Under the pieces are notes generated by a model that did not search any database, was not told where the DNA came from, and was given only the letters and a program-made list of their open reading frames with translations. The position numbers and the translations under genes were made by a program. Of a stretch of 64,000 bases of DNA, positions 32,403 to 40,909 are shown in pieces (positions within the stretch are counted from its first letter, which is position 1; each line of letters opens with the position of its first letter). This DNA is from Lachnospiraceae bacterium (GTDB lineage Bacteria; Bacillota; Clostridia; Lachnospirales; Lachnospiraceae), in contig JAFWOE010000023.1 in the NCBI GenBank assembly GCA_017509985.1, positions 1 through 64,000 on the forward strand, read 5' to 3'.

Positions 32403-33302
32403 ATGGAGTCGATCTCAATCATGAATATTAGCTTTCCCGAGGCGCTTGAGAAATGCTTTGGGGCAGGCGTGAGCGTTTCGGAGCGCCGGCCGGTATCCGG
32501 AGGAGATATCAACCGGGCCTATGCGCTGACCCTTTCAAACGGGATGCGTCTTTTTATGAAGGCGAACCGAAAGGAGAACCGGGACTTTTTCCGTGCGGAG
32601 GCCGAAGGCCTGGAAGCGATGCGAAGGACCGGGACGATCTGTGTGCCGGAGGTTCTGGCTGCCGGCTGGGATGCGGACGGATCTTTTCTTTTGATGGGAT
32701 TTATTGAGGAAGGACGCAGAAGCAAAGCTTCTTCTGAAGAGCTGGGGAGAAGGCTGGCGGCGATGCATAAGGCAGACACTTCCGGCTTCGTAAAAGGCGG
32801 AAAGTTCGGGTTCCTTCGGGATAATTATATCGGTGCAGGCGTGCAGATCAACACGCCTGCGGAAACATGGGCGGAGTTTTTTACTCAAAAAAGACTTGTC
32901 CCGCAGTTTGAGCGGGCAGCAGGTTATTGGGATAAAGCCTTTCGCAAAAAGATCGAAGCGCTCGTTGCAGGGGCAGACCGGATCCTTACGGAGCCGGAGC
33001 ATCCTTCGCTGCTGCACGGCGACCTCTGGGCAGGAAATTATATGATCGACCGCAGCGGGACTCCCTGGCTGATCGATCCGGCGGCGTACGTAGGCCATGC
33101 GGAAGCGGATCTGGCGATGACAGAGCTTTTCGGCGGCTTTGACCGTGCCTTTTATGATGCGTACAAAGAGGCGGCAGGCATCGACGCAGGCTATCGTGGA
33201 CGCAGGGATTTTTACAATCTCTACCATCTGCTGAACCACCTGAACCTGTTTGGAGGAAGTTATCTGTATGCTGTGAAAGAGATCGTGGACCGGTATGTGT
33301 GA
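32403..33302 (+). CDS. fructosamine kinase family protein
   Basis: A 299-residue kinase-like protein of the fructosamine-3-kinase/aminoglycoside phosphotransferase superfamily. RPVSGGDINRAYAL near the start is the glycine-rich region, LFMKAN gives the ATP-binding lysine, HPSLLHGDLWAGNYMID is the catalytic loop and PWLIDPAAYVGHAEADLAM is the metal-binding segment specific to the fructosamine-kinase family. Family members phosphorylate sugar adducts on amines so that they can be removed. It is followed closely by a NUDIX gene, consistent with a damage-repair theme. Confidence 0.88.
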   Translation: MESISIMNISFPEALEKCFGAGVSVSERRPVSGGDINRAYALTLSNGMRLFMKANRKENRDFFRAEAEGLEAMRRTGTICVPEVLAAGWDADGSFLLMGFIEEGRRSKASSEELGRRLAAMHKADTSGFVKGGKFGFLRDNYIGAGVQINTPAETWAEFFTQKRLVPQFERAAGYWDKAFRKKIEALVAGADRILTEPEHPSLLHGDLWAGNYMIDRSGTPWLIDPAAYVGHAEADLAMTELFGGFDRAFYDAYKEAAGIDAGYRGRRDFYNLYHLLNHLNLFGGSYLYAVKEIVDRYV

Positions 33303-33327
33303 AAATACCTGCAAAGAAGGTGAATAA

Positions 33328-33750
33328 TTGAATTCCGGACTCAATCCTGATGCAAAAGAATCAAAGAAAAAGATTAAAGTCGCTGCGGCGGTCATCCGGG
33401 AAGGCGACAGGATCTTCGCGACCCAGCGCGGTTACGGAAACTATAAAGACTGGTGGGAGTTCCCCGGCGGAAAAGTCGAGCCCGGGGAAATGCCGGAAGA
33501 AGCCCTGATCCGGGAGATAAGGGAAGAACTGAATACGAAGGTCGGGATCGACGGATTTCTGATCTCCGTGGAGTACGACTATCCCGAGTTCCATCTCTCC
33601 ATGGACTGCTTCTGGTGCCATGTTGAGGAAGGTGAGCTCACACTTCTGGAGCACGAAGCCGCAAAGTGGCTGCCTGTTTCCGACCTGCGGCAGGTCCGGT
33701 GGCTGCCTGCGGATATCGAGGTGCTGGAAGAAATCGAAAAGAGCAGATAA
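33328..33750 (+). CDS. MutT-type NUDIX hydrolase
   Basis: A 140-residue NUDIX protein. FPGGKVEPGEMPEEALIREI continuing to REELN is an intact NUDIX box, and WWEFPGGK plus the closing WLPADIEVLEEI are typical of 8-oxo-dGTP/CTP pyrophosphatases that clean the nucleotide pool. It starts with TTG six bases after AAGAAGGTG, 25 bases from the fructosamine-kinase-like stop. Confidence 0.88.
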   Translation: MNSGLNPDAKESKKKIKVAAAVIREGDRIFATQRGYGNYKDWWEFPGGKVEPGEMPEEALIREIREELNTKVGIDGFLISVEYDYPEFHLSMDCFWCHVEEGELTLLEHEAAKWLPVSDLRQVRWLPADIEVLEEIEKSR

Positions 33751-33765
33751 TTTTCCGGCAAAGTA

Positions 33766-33793
33766 TTTACCCCTGTACAAAATATAGTATGAT
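33766..33793 (+). promoter_or_regulatory. promoter of the glycyl radical enzyme gene
   Basis: TTTACC (33766-33771) and TATGAT (33788-33793) are 16 bases apart, with a leader of about 50 bases to the AGGAGGG site. Confidence 0.45.
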
Positions 33794-33848
33794 AAAATCA
33801 AAGGACAGAACTGCAGAATAACTTCCCGTGACCGCATAGGAGGGATGA

Positions 33849-36272
33849 ATGATGGCCTGGAGTGAGATCACGCCGAGAGTGGCGAAAATGAGGCAGCGCT
33901 ATCGGACGACCGAGCCGAAACTGGATACGGCACGGTTCCGGATCGTGACGGATTTTTACAGGGATAATCCGCAGCTGACAGGGATCCTGAAGAGGGCGAA
34001 GAACCTGAAGAACCTGTGCGAAAAACTGCCGGTCCTGATCAATGAGGATGAGCTGATCGCGGGCGAGATGGTCACCAGCTACCGCGGCAGCGCGATCTTT
34101 CCGGAGGTGACGTTTGCCTGGCTGGCAGACGAGCTGGAAAACGGAGATCCGGGCGCGAGGGAATCCGATCCGTACATCGTTTCCGAAGAAGATAAAGAAT
34201 ACATCCTTTCAACAAAAGATTTCTGGCTCCGGAACAATATGAGCGCAATGTTTGACGAGTATCTTCCGGAAGGCTACAAGCCCCATGCCGGCAACGGAAT
34301 GCTGATGTTCCAGGAAAAGGGGAACACCAATACGCCGGTCGGACATTTTGTCGTGAATTACTGGAAGGCCACAAGGAAGGGCTTTGGCGCGATCCGCGCC
34401 GAGGCGCTGGAGAAGATGGCCGAAATGGAAGCTGCCGGCATCATGGGCGGCAGCAATAAAAAATACAGCTTTTACAGAGCCGTCTCGATCGTCTGCGAGG
34501 CGCTGATCCTCTGGAGCAAACGCTACGGGGAAGAGGCAGAACGCCTGGCGCAGACAGAGACGGATGAAAAGCGAAGGGCGGAGCTCCTGGAGATGGCAGA
34601 CAGCTATAACCGGATCATGGAGAATCCCTGCCGCAGTTTCCGGGATGCGATCCGCTGCATCTACCTGTATCATCTGTCCCTGTGTCTGGACGGGCAGCTG
34701 CACGGCCTGAGTCTCGGCCGTCTGGATCAGTATCTGGGCGAGTATTACGAAGCTGATCTTGCGGCGGGAGCGATCACGCCGGAAGAAGCGCAGGAGCTGG
34801 TCGATCTGTTCTGCCTGAAACTGGCGGAGAACAACAAGATGTGCCAGTACAACCCCGCCACGATCGCGAATCCGGGCTACACCAGCGGTACGCTGATCAC
34901 ACTCGGGGGCGTTACGAAGCAGGGCGAAGACGCTTCCAACCCGATCACCTATATGGTCCTGGAAACGGCCGCCCGTCTGAAACTGCATTCCCCGCCCATG
35001 GCGCTCCGGATACATGAAAACACACCGGACAGCCTCTGGGAGACTGCGATCGAAACGACGAAGATCGCCGGCGGCGTGCCGACCTTCGAAAATGACGGTG
35101 TGATCATCCCTGCCCTGATGAAGCGCGGGCTGCCGCAGGAAAGCGCGAGAAATTATACGCTGATCGGCTGCGTAGAGCCTTCCGGCTGCGGAGACGAATG
35201 GTCCCAGCCCGGCGGGACGGGATGCGAATCCTATATCAACCTTGTGGGCGCAGTCCTTCTGGCCATGAACAACGGGACGAATCCCATGCCCGGCCCGGAC
35301 GGAAAGGTCAAAGAACATACCGGGCTCCAGCTGGGTTATCTGTACGACTATAAGACGTTCGAAGAGTTTCAGGATGCAGTAAAGCAGCAGATCGAATATT
35401 TCTGCCGCTGGCATGTTGCCTGTGAGAATATGTGGGAGAGCGTCGCAGAGCAGAACCACCCGCTTCCTCTTGTTTCCGCGACGATGGACGGATGCATGGA
35501 AAGCGGAAAAGACGTTATGTCCGGCGGCGCGAAATACAATTCCACCGGCAACTCCGCGATCGGTATCGGCAGTGTGGCCGAGTGCCTCAACTGCATTAAA
35601 TACGCGGTTTATGATCATCATCTGTGCACTGCAAGGGAAATGTACGAAGCGGTCATGGCAAACTGGGAAGGCTATGAGGACCTGCACCAGATCATCGTGG
35701 GCAAGGTGCCTCATTTCGGCAACGGCATTGAAGAGTGCGACCGGTTCTCAAGGTGGACGGCCAATGTTTACGCGGATGTGATCGATTCGTCGACCGGCCC
35801 GCGCGGCGGCTGGGCTGCCGGCTGCTATCCGGTAACACTCAATACCGTTATGGGATGGCACACCTGGGCTACCCCGGACGGAAGAAAGGCCGGAACACCG
35901 CTCTCCGACGGCATCTCGCCGGTCCAGGGGTATGATAAGAGCGGGCCTCTGGCAACGATCAATTCCGTGCTCGGATACGACCAGACCAAATTCAGCAACG
36001 GGACACTGTTCAACATGAAGTTCCATCCGACCGCGCTGCGCGGCGAAGAGGGGAATAAAAAGCTTCGCTCTGTTATGCAGACGTATTTCAAAGGCGGCGG
36101 GATGGAAATGCAGCTGAATATCATTTCTTCGGAGACCCTGCACGATGCGCAGGACCATCCGGATGAATATAAGGATCTTGTGGTGCGTGTTGCCGGCTTC
36201 TCCGCGTACTTTGTAGAAGTATTCAGGGAGTGTCAGGACGACCTGATCCGCAGGACGGAAATGTCGATCTGA
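33849..36272 (+). CDS. glycyl radical enzyme, PFL/diol-dehydratase family
   Basis: An 807-residue glycyl radical enzyme. The thiyl-radical cysteine is Cys441 in TLIGCVEPSGCG, with Glu443 as the base seen in dehydratase-type members. The radical-bearing residue is Gly783 in VRVAGFSAYFVEVF near the C-terminus. The N-terminal PFL domain is complete, including LPVLINEDELIAGEMV. The GCVEP motif argues against pyruvate formate-lyase itself and for an eliminase, dehydratase or decarboxylase, but the residues that set the substrate do not match a class I can name. Its radical-SAM activating enzyme is not in the window. It has two adjacent ATG codons after AGGAGGG. A small cysteine-rich protein gene follows. 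Confidence 0.9.
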   Translation: MMAWSEITPRVAKMRQRYRTTEPKLDTARFRIVTDFYRDNPQLTGILKRAKNLKNLCEKLPVLINEDELIAGEMVTSYRGSAIFPEVTFAWLADELENGDPGARESDPYIVSEEDKEYILSTKDFWLRNNMSAMFDEYLPEGYKPHAGNGMLMFQEKGNTNTPVGHFVVNYWKATRKGFGAIRAEALEKMAEMEAAGIMGGSNKKYSFYRAVSIVCEALILWSKRYGEEAERLAQTETDEKRRAELLEMADSYNRIMENPCRSFRDAIRCIYLYHLSLCLDGQLHGLSLGRLDQYLGEYYEADLAAGAITPEEAQELVDLFCLKLAENNKMCQYNPATIANPGYTSGTLITLGGVTKQGEDASNPITYMVLETAARLKLHSPPMALRIHENTPDSLWETAIETTKIAGGVPTFENDGVIIPALMKRGLPQESARNYTLIGCVEPSGCGDEWSQPGGTGCESYINLVGAVLLAMNNGTNPMPGPDGKVKEHTGLQLGYLYDYKTFEEFQDAVKQQIEYFCRWHVACENMWESVAEQNHPLPLVSATMDGCMESGKDVMSGGAKYNSTGNSAIGIGSVAECLNCIKYAVYDHHLCTAREMYEAVMANWEGYEDLHQIIVGKVPHFGNGIEECDRFSRWTANVYADVIDSSTGPRGGWAAGCYPVTLNTVMGWHTWATPDGRKAGTPLSDGISPVQGYDKSGPLATINSVLGYDQTKFSNGTLFNMKFHPTALRGEEGNKKLRSVMQTYFKGGGMEMQLNIISSETLHDAQDHPDEYKDLVVRVAGFSAYFVEVFRECQDDLIRRTEMSI

Positions 36273-36394
36273 ACCGGGCCTGACTTTTTGATGCCGGGCT
36301 GAACCCGGAGCGGACCTGCAGAATCATATTATTGAGGGGAATGAAAACCGGTTGTAAGAAACAGTAATAAAATGACCATGAGGAGGATCAGAAC

Positions 36395-36706
36395 ATGAAG
36401 AAAATGAAAGTTGTCCCGGGCGTCTGCGGTCTGACCTGCGTGATCACTGCGGAAGCAAACGACGATGATGAAATCAATATCCAGGTTGAGACAGCCTGTC
36501 CTGCCGTGAAGAATATGATCGAGGCACTGGACCAGCCGCTGGATCCTTATGAGGTCTGTTTTGTCAAGCCCGGAAACGGCCCGGTCTACGAAGCGGCAGA
36601 GAATCTGGCACACGGAGCATGTCCGATCCCTTCCGCGGTCATAAAATGCATTGAGGCCGAAAGCGGACTGGCGCTGCCGGCCAATGTATCGTTTGAATTT
36701 GAGTAA
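36395..36706 (+). CDS. small cysteine-rich protein (DUF6951-like)
   Basis: A 103-residue protein with six cysteines in conserved-looking positions: PGVCGLTCVITAE at the start, VETACPAVKNM in the middle and AHGACPIPSAVIKCIEAESG near the end. It looks like the small DUF6951 family of anaerobes, whose function is not known to me. The cysteines could bind an iron-sulfur cluster or metal. It has an AGGAGG ribosome binding site and is the first gene after the glycyl radical enzyme, 122 bases downstream. Confidence 0.7.
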   Translation: MKKMKVVPGVCGLTCVITAEANDDDEINIQVETACPAVKNMIEALDQPLDPYEVCFVKPGNGPVYEAAENLAHGACPIPSAVIKCIEAESGLALPANVSFEFE

Positions 36707-36710
36707 AGAT

Positions 36711-36914
36711 ATGAAGAATCCTTTTGATCCGATTAATAATTTTGATGAATGGATCCAGAACGACTGGGAATCCGATGATTTTATCGAGAATCAGAACCGC
36801 AGCCAGCTCCCGGAACAGGATCCGGGAACAGGCGCGACGATCGCGGCGCTGATCATTGTTATCGGTGTCATTCTGGCGGTCATATTCGGATTAAAAGCCT
36901 GCATTTTCAGCTGA
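36711..36914 (+). CDS. small single-pass membrane protein
   Basis: A 67-residue protein: an acidic, Asn/Asp-rich N-terminus (MKNPFDPINNFDEWIQ) and one membrane helix at about 43-63 (ATIAALIIVIGVILAVIFGL) ending in KACIFS. The ATG is four bases after the stop of the cysteine-rich protein gene, so translation is probably coupled. The longer in-frame start at 36651 lies inside that gene and is unlikely. No family recognised. Confidence 0.6.
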   Translation: MKNPFDPINNFDEWIQNDWESDDFIENQNRSQLPEQDPGTGATIAALIIVIGVILAVIFGLKACIFS

Positions 36915-36938
36915 ATGAAAGAAACCGGAGACTGATCC

Positions 36939-37532
36939 ATGATTTATATCGTCCGTCACGGACAGACAGAAAAGAATAAGGCGCGGCTGCTTCAGGGGAG
37001 GACCAACGCTCCGCTGAATGATGCCGGCCGGAAGCAGGCGGAAGAAACGGCGGCACGGCTTCGGGAAGCGGGAATCCGCTTCGACAAGGTCTACAGCAGC
37101 CCGCTGATCCGCGCGGTCACGACAGCCGGGATCCTGGCACCGGAGGTTCCTCTGTTTATCGATGAACGGCTGATCGAGATCGATTACGGGCCGTATGACG
37201 GAACGGATCTGATCAATCCGGTTCCGGAGATCCTTTACTTCTTTAAGGATTTTGTGAACCATCCCGCACCGGAAGGCGTTGAGCCTCTTCAGAAGATCGT
37301 CGCCAGGCTGGGTGATTTCCTGGAAGAGATCCGCCCGGAAGCAGAGGAAAAAAACATTCTGATCTCAACCCATGCAATTGCCATGAAAGGTGCGCTGGAG
37401 TATCTGACCCCGGAATCCCGCGGGGGCTACTGGAATAAGTTTATCGGCAACTGCGCAGTCTATACTGCGGAAGTACTGCCGGATGGCAAATGGGCGGCAA
37501 AAGCCCTGTATGAAACGTACGGACTCCCCTGA
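36939..37532 (+). CDS. histidine phosphatase family protein
   Basis: A 197-residue phosphoglycerate-mutase-like phosphatase. YIVRHGQTEKNKARLLQGR is the catalytic RHG motif with the phosphohistidine, VYSSPLIRAVTTAGI the second conserved arginine, LIEIDYGPYDG the acid and ISTHAIAM the second histidine. Such enzymes remove phosphate from sugars or small metabolites; specificity is unknown. It sits 24 bases after the small membrane protein gene. Confidence 0.88.
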   Translation: MIYIVRHGQTEKNKARLLQGRTNAPLNDAGRKQAEETAARLREAGIRFDKVYSSPLIRAVTTAGILAPEVPLFIDERLIEIDYGPYDGTDLINPVPEILYFFKDFVNHPAPEGVEPLQKIVARLGDFLEEIRPEAEEKNILISTHAIAMKGALEYLTPESRGGYWNKFIGNCAVYTAEVLPDGKWAAKALYETYGLP

Positions 37533-37619
37533 CATATTTATTGGGGATATTCCTGTTTGACAGGGAGATCTTTTTCGCTTCCCCAAAATGATTGAATGAG
37601 TCCGGCTGTTGAATGATCT

Positions 37620-38195
37620 ATGGAATGGCTTGATGTTGTTGATGAAAACGGAATACCTGTCGGAGAGACTGTCAGCCGGGATGAAGCACATGAAAAAGGA
37701 GTGCCGCACCGGACTTCCCACGTCTGGATCCTGCGGATGAAAAACGGCAGGCTTCAGATCCTTCTGCAGAAAAGAAGCGATGAGAAGGATTCTTTTCCCG
37801 GCTGCTATGATATTTCCAGCGCCGGACACATTCCGGCGGGAGAGGAGTATATACCCTCGGCGATCCGCGAACTGGAAGAGGAACTGGACGTACAGTGCAG
37901 GCAGGAGGACCTGGTATACTGCGGGATGAGGCGCATCCGCTTCGACCGCGAATTCCACGGAAAAATGTTTCATGACCGTCAGGTAACGAAAGTCTTTCTG
38001 CTGTGGCTGGACAGACAAGAAGAGGAATTCGTACTTCAGAAGGAAGAGATCTCGGCTGTAAAATGGTTTGATTTTGAAGAATGCCTTGCTGCCGTGAGGG
38101 GAAATACCATCCCCCACTGCATATATGAAGAGGAACTGAAAATGGTTGGCGATCATGCGAACCTCATAAAGGAGGATACGATAAATGGCTTTTAA
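37620..38195 (+). CDS. NUDIX hydrolase, IPP-isomerase-like (YfcD type)
   Basis: A 191-residue NUDIX protein. The start EWLDVVDENGIPVGETVSR followed by HRTSHVWI is the pattern of the isopentenyl-diphosphate-isomerase-like NUDIX group. SSAGHIPAGEEYIPSAIREL continuing to EEELDV is the NUDIX box. True isomerase catalytic residues are not evident, so a hydrolase of unknown substrate is more likely. Its 3' end overlaps the next small gene by 11 bases. Confidence 0.85.
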   Translation: MEWLDVVDENGIPVGETVSRDEAHEKGVPHRTSHVWILRMKNGRLQILLQKRSDEKDSFPGCYDISSAGHIPAGEEYIPSAIRELEEELDVQCRQEDLVYCGMRRIRFDREFHGKMFHDRQVTKVFLLWLDRQEEEFVLQKEEISAVKWFDFEECLAAVRGNTIPHCIYEEELKMVGDHANLIKEDTINGF

Positions 38196-38409
38196 TCCCT
38201 TAAGCCTGATCCAGCTGAAACAGAAGTTTCAGATTTTCAGGAAAGACCATCCGAACATGCCTGTTTTCGGAAAGGCTTTAAAACGCAGCGCATTGAAAGT
38301 GGGCTGCCAGTACCGGCTGACGGTGACCACGCTGGACGGTGAGGTCCTTGAGGACGGGATCACCCTGACGGAAAATGATGTGGAAATGATCCGGATATTT
38401 GTGAACTGA
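38185..38409 (+). CDS. conserved small protein, function unknown
   Basis: A 74-residue soluble protein (MAFNPLSLIQLKQKFQIF...) with no motif I recognise. A strong AAAGGAGG site precedes the ATG, which overlaps the end of the NUDIX gene, and a hydrolase gene follows after 27 bases, so it is a real operon member. Predicted helix then beta strands (QYRLTVTTLDGEVLEDGI). Confidence 0.65.
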   Translation: MAFNPLSLIQLKQKFQIFRKDHPNMPVFGKALKRSALKVGCQYRLTVTTLDGEVLEDGITLTENDVEMIRIFVN

Positions 38410-38436
38410 AGCGTTGATGTCCGGAAGGAGGTTTTT

Positions 38437-39072
38437 ATGAATACGGAGAATATCACGATCAACACTCACAGCAGTATAAGGATTGCGGGCAGCAGGATCC
38501 TGTATTTTGACCCATACGAGATCACGGAATCTGCACATGACGCGGACCTGATCTTTGTCTCGCATTCGCATTATGACCATCTGGATGAGAAGTCGATCGC
38601 GAAGATCTCAAAGGCAGATACCATGTTCTTCGCACCGGCGTCGATCCGTTCGGACATGGACAAAACCGCCGGCTCCCGAAAGGTCTTTTACCTGGCCCCG
38701 GGCGGGATGGCTGAAGCTGACGGCATTGTCTGCAGGGCCGTGCCGGCATACAACAAACTCAAACCTTTCCACCCGAAGAAGAACGCCTGGGTCGGGTATC
38801 TGGTCACCATGGACGGCGTGACATATTATGTTGCCGGCGATACGGACGCCCTGAAAGAGAACGAAAGTATTTCCTGCGATGTCGCCCTGGTGCCGGTCGG
38901 AGGGACGTATACGATGAATGCCTCCGCTGCGGCAGAATTCATCAACGCGATCCGTCCGGCGGCCGCGATCCCGACACACTACGGAAGCGTTGTCGGCAAG
39001 CCGGAAGACGCGGAAGTTTTCCGGAGGAATGTGGCAGAAGATATTCAGGTCGACTTTAAGATCAGGTTCTGA
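38437..39072 (+). CDS. MBL-fold metal-dependent hydrolase (UPF0173-like)
   Basis: A 211-residue metallo-beta-lactamase-fold hydrolase. FVSHSHYDHLDE is the full HxHxDH zinc motif, YYVAGDTDAL the bridging aspartate and IPTHYGSVVG the last histidine, as in the UPF0173/UlaG-like group. The substrate is unknown. It starts behind GGAAGGAGG, directly after the small protein gene. Confidence 0.85.
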   Translation: MNTENITINTHSSIRIAGSRILYFDPYEITESAHDADLIFVSHSHYDHLDEKSIAKISKADTMFFAPASIRSDMDKTAGSRKVFYLAPGGMAEADGIVCRAVPAYNKLKPFHPKKNAWVGYLVTMDGVTYYVAGDTDALKENESISCDVALVPVGGTYTMNASAAAEFINAIRPAAAIPTHYGSVVGKPEDAEVFRRNVAEDIQVDFKIRF

Positions 39073-39081
39073 CACAGCGGT

Positions 39082-39807
39082 ATGGAGAGAGTTGCAGATC
39101 AGTGGATCATGAGAGGCATAAGCCGGAACGATCCGGACAGAATACGGTCGTGGCGGGAGCTGACCGGCCTTATTAATAAGATCGGTTTTATTCCGCTGTT
39201 CGCCAACGAAGCAGCCGGCTTTTCCGTAGAAGAGATGGTCACTCCTTTCTGCTGGTGGACCGGCGATTCGGAGACGGATCCGTGGATGTGGCGCGAGATC
39301 ATCGCCGGAGAAGGCGACGTGGCGTACGGGAAATTTTTTGATAACAAAGCCGGGTTTATCTCCCGGGAATGGTTTCCGTATTTTGCGAATGCCCGGCGCG
39401 ACGGCTACGATTTTGATGCGGCCTGGGACGATGAACTCATCCAGCGAAGATACAAGGCGATCATGGACATCTGTGAGGACGGCGGACTTCACCCGGGTTT
39501 TGAACTGAAGCCGGCAGCCGGATTCGGAAAGAACGGCTATAAGAATTTCGACGGATGCATGACAGCCCTGCAGATGCAGACCTACCTGATCATCCGGAGG
39601 TTCGAGCGTCGGAGAAATAAAAAGGGAATGAGTTACGGGATGCCGGTCGCATACTATCAGAAGCCGGAGATCCTGTGGGGCTATGACCATGTGACAGGTG
39701 CTTACAGGGAAGAACCGCAAAAGTCTGCTCAGCGCATACTCTCCCGGGCGAAAGAATGTTTTCCGGATGCGGCGGAAGCGGCGCTGAGGAAGATGCTGAG
39801 ACAGTAA
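39082..39807 (+). CDS. AlkZ/YcaQ-related protein
   Basis: A 241-residue protein that recalls the AlkZ-related group. Features seen are LINKIGFIPLFANEAAGFSV, CWWTGDSETDPWMWRE and AYGKFFDNKAGFISREWFPY. Related AlkZ/YcaQ proteins are DNA glycosylases that unhook cross-links, but this shorter group lacks a proven activity and I cannot see the catalytic residues with confidence. It starts nine bases after the metallo-hydrolase stop with only a weak ribosome binding site and ends at a terminator. Confidence 0.6.
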   Translation: MERVADQWIMRGISRNDPDRIRSWRELTGLINKIGFIPLFANEAAGFSVEEMVTPFCWWTGDSETDPWMWREIIAGEGDVAYGKFFDNKAGFISREWFPYFANARRDGYDFDAAWDDELIQRRYKAIMDICEDGGLHPGFELKPAAGFGKNGYKNFDGCMTALQMQTYLIIRRFERRRNKKGMSYGMPVAYYQKPEILWGYDHVTGAYREEPQKSAQRILSRAKECFPDAAEAALRKMLRQ

Positions 39808-39823
39808 AAAGAAAACAATAAGG

Positions 39824-39864
39824 GAGGCAGTTCTCCTGCATGGAAGGCTGCCTCATTCTTTTTT
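39824..39864 (+). terminator. rho-independent terminator
   Basis: GAGGCAG (39824-39830) pairs with CTGCCTC (39848-39854), then ATTC and a six-base T run. It ends the gene set that runs from about 36395, and it faces the bicupin gene on the other strand. Confidence 0.75.
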
Positions 39865-39874
39865 ATTTCAGCAG

Positions 39875-40711
39875 TTATTCTTTTTTATAATCACTGTTGT
39901 TCCCGCCGGAGAAATGCAGGCAGGGATGGTTCATTTCAACGATCTCAAACGGGTTGTGGGGAACACCGCGCGGTATAAAGAGAAGACAGGACTTTTTCAG
40001 GTCGATCGGCTTTCCGTCCACATAAAAAATGATATGGCCGTCCAGCTCTTCCGGATGTTCCGGATCCGTTCCGGCAAAGAAGATCAGTTCATTTAAACGG
40101 TGGACATGGGCTTTTAAAAATGCTTTCGTGGGAATGTTGAACCAGACAGACTCAAAATACGGTGCACCCGGAACACGCCGGCTGTCCAGATAATAGAGGC
40201 GTGTCATGACCGCGTCATCGACTTCCGGGAGCTGTACTCCGGCCGTGTCAAAACGATCCACGAAATTATTGGTATAGGTTCCTGCCGCGGCAGCGGGAAC
40301 CGCGGGTTCTTCCTGATAGGTGTCCGTGTCCGTATGACAGACCACAAAAAGCACCGGGCGTTCCAGATACCGGATCTTTACGTTGCCGTGGGCGGCTCCT
40401 GCCGGAACATACAGCGCACAGGTCTTTGTGAAGGTCAGGACATCATTCTCGATCTGAAATTCGATTTCGGCGTTCAGAGATTCCGGATGTTCATGATCAC
40501 TTCCGAGAAACATGACGACCTCTTTGGAATCGTGTTTGCGGAGACCGGGCACTTCAAGCGGGGCGGTATACCATCCGGCTGTTGTACAGATGCAGCCTTC
40601 GATCGCGCTCTTATCCAGTGCGGCGATGCGGATCTCTGCCTCCGGGGGGACAGCCTTGATCTCCGGCCCCGGGACCTCTCCGGAAAAAACAACATATTTT
40701 TCCTTTTTCAT
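39875..40711 (-). CDS. bicupin-like duplicated protein
   Basis: A 278-residue soluble protein made of two similar beta-barrel halves. EVVMFLGSDHEHPESLNAEI in the first half corresponds to ELIFFAGTDPEHPEELDGHI in the second. LYVPAGAAHGNVKI and LFIPRGVPHNPFEI are the cupin motif 2 equivalents with their histidine. It is therefore a bicupin, probably metal-binding, of unknown activity. An AAAGGAAG site precedes the ATG, with an extended -10 (TGCTATTAT) about 60 bases upstream. It diverges from the CoA-disulfide reductase gene. Confidence 0.7.
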   Translation of the reverse strand: MKKEKYVVFSGEVPGPEIKAVPPEAEIRIAALDKSAIEGCICTTAGWYTAPLEVPGLRKHDSKEVVMFLGSDHEHPESLNAEIEFQIENDVLTFTKTCALYVPAGAAHGNVKIRYLERPVLFVVCHTDTDTYQEEPAVPAAAAGTYTNNFVDRFDTAGVQLPEVDDAVMTRLYYLDSRRVPGAPYFESVWFNIPTKAFLKAHVHRLNELIFFAGTDPEHPEELDGHIIFYVDGKPIDLKKSCLLFIPRGVPHNPFEIVEMNHPCLHFSGGNNSDYKKE

Positions 40712-40813
40712 ATTCTTCCTTTCGGTACGGCCTTACGATTATTGTATTCTGCCGCTATCATAATAGCACAGACCTTTGTTTTGAAAAAGTGATGTCGGCT
40801 TTTTTAGTTTGTA

Positions 40814-40822
40814 TGGTATAAT
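40814..40822 (+). promoter_or_regulatory. extended -10 promoter of the CoA-disulfide reductase gene
   Basis: TGGTATAAT is an extended -10 with a perfect TATAAT (40817-40822). No -35 match is visible. The leader is about 80 bases. Confidence 0.5.
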
Positions 40823-40909
40823 TACAAAAACGCTTCTGTATATGGAATTCCGGATTACGGAAGCAGATCAGATACATCATGGAAGACAGAAACGGGAGAC
40901 AGGAATGAT

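Noticed and set aside
34209-35714. 501-codon minus-strand frame inside the glycyl radical enzyme gene
   Set aside because: The plus strand encodes a full glycyl radical enzyme with intact motifs. The reverse frame has no recognisable domain and arises from codon bias.
36290-36315. CCGGG-CTGAA-CCCGG hairpin as terminator of the glycyl radical enzyme gene
   Set aside because: No T run follows, and the cysteine-rich protein gene downstream may share the transcript.
37533-37600. Terminator after the histidine phosphatase gene
   Set aside because: TCCTGT/ACAGGG is short and the T run is displaced by several bases. The evidence is too weak to list.
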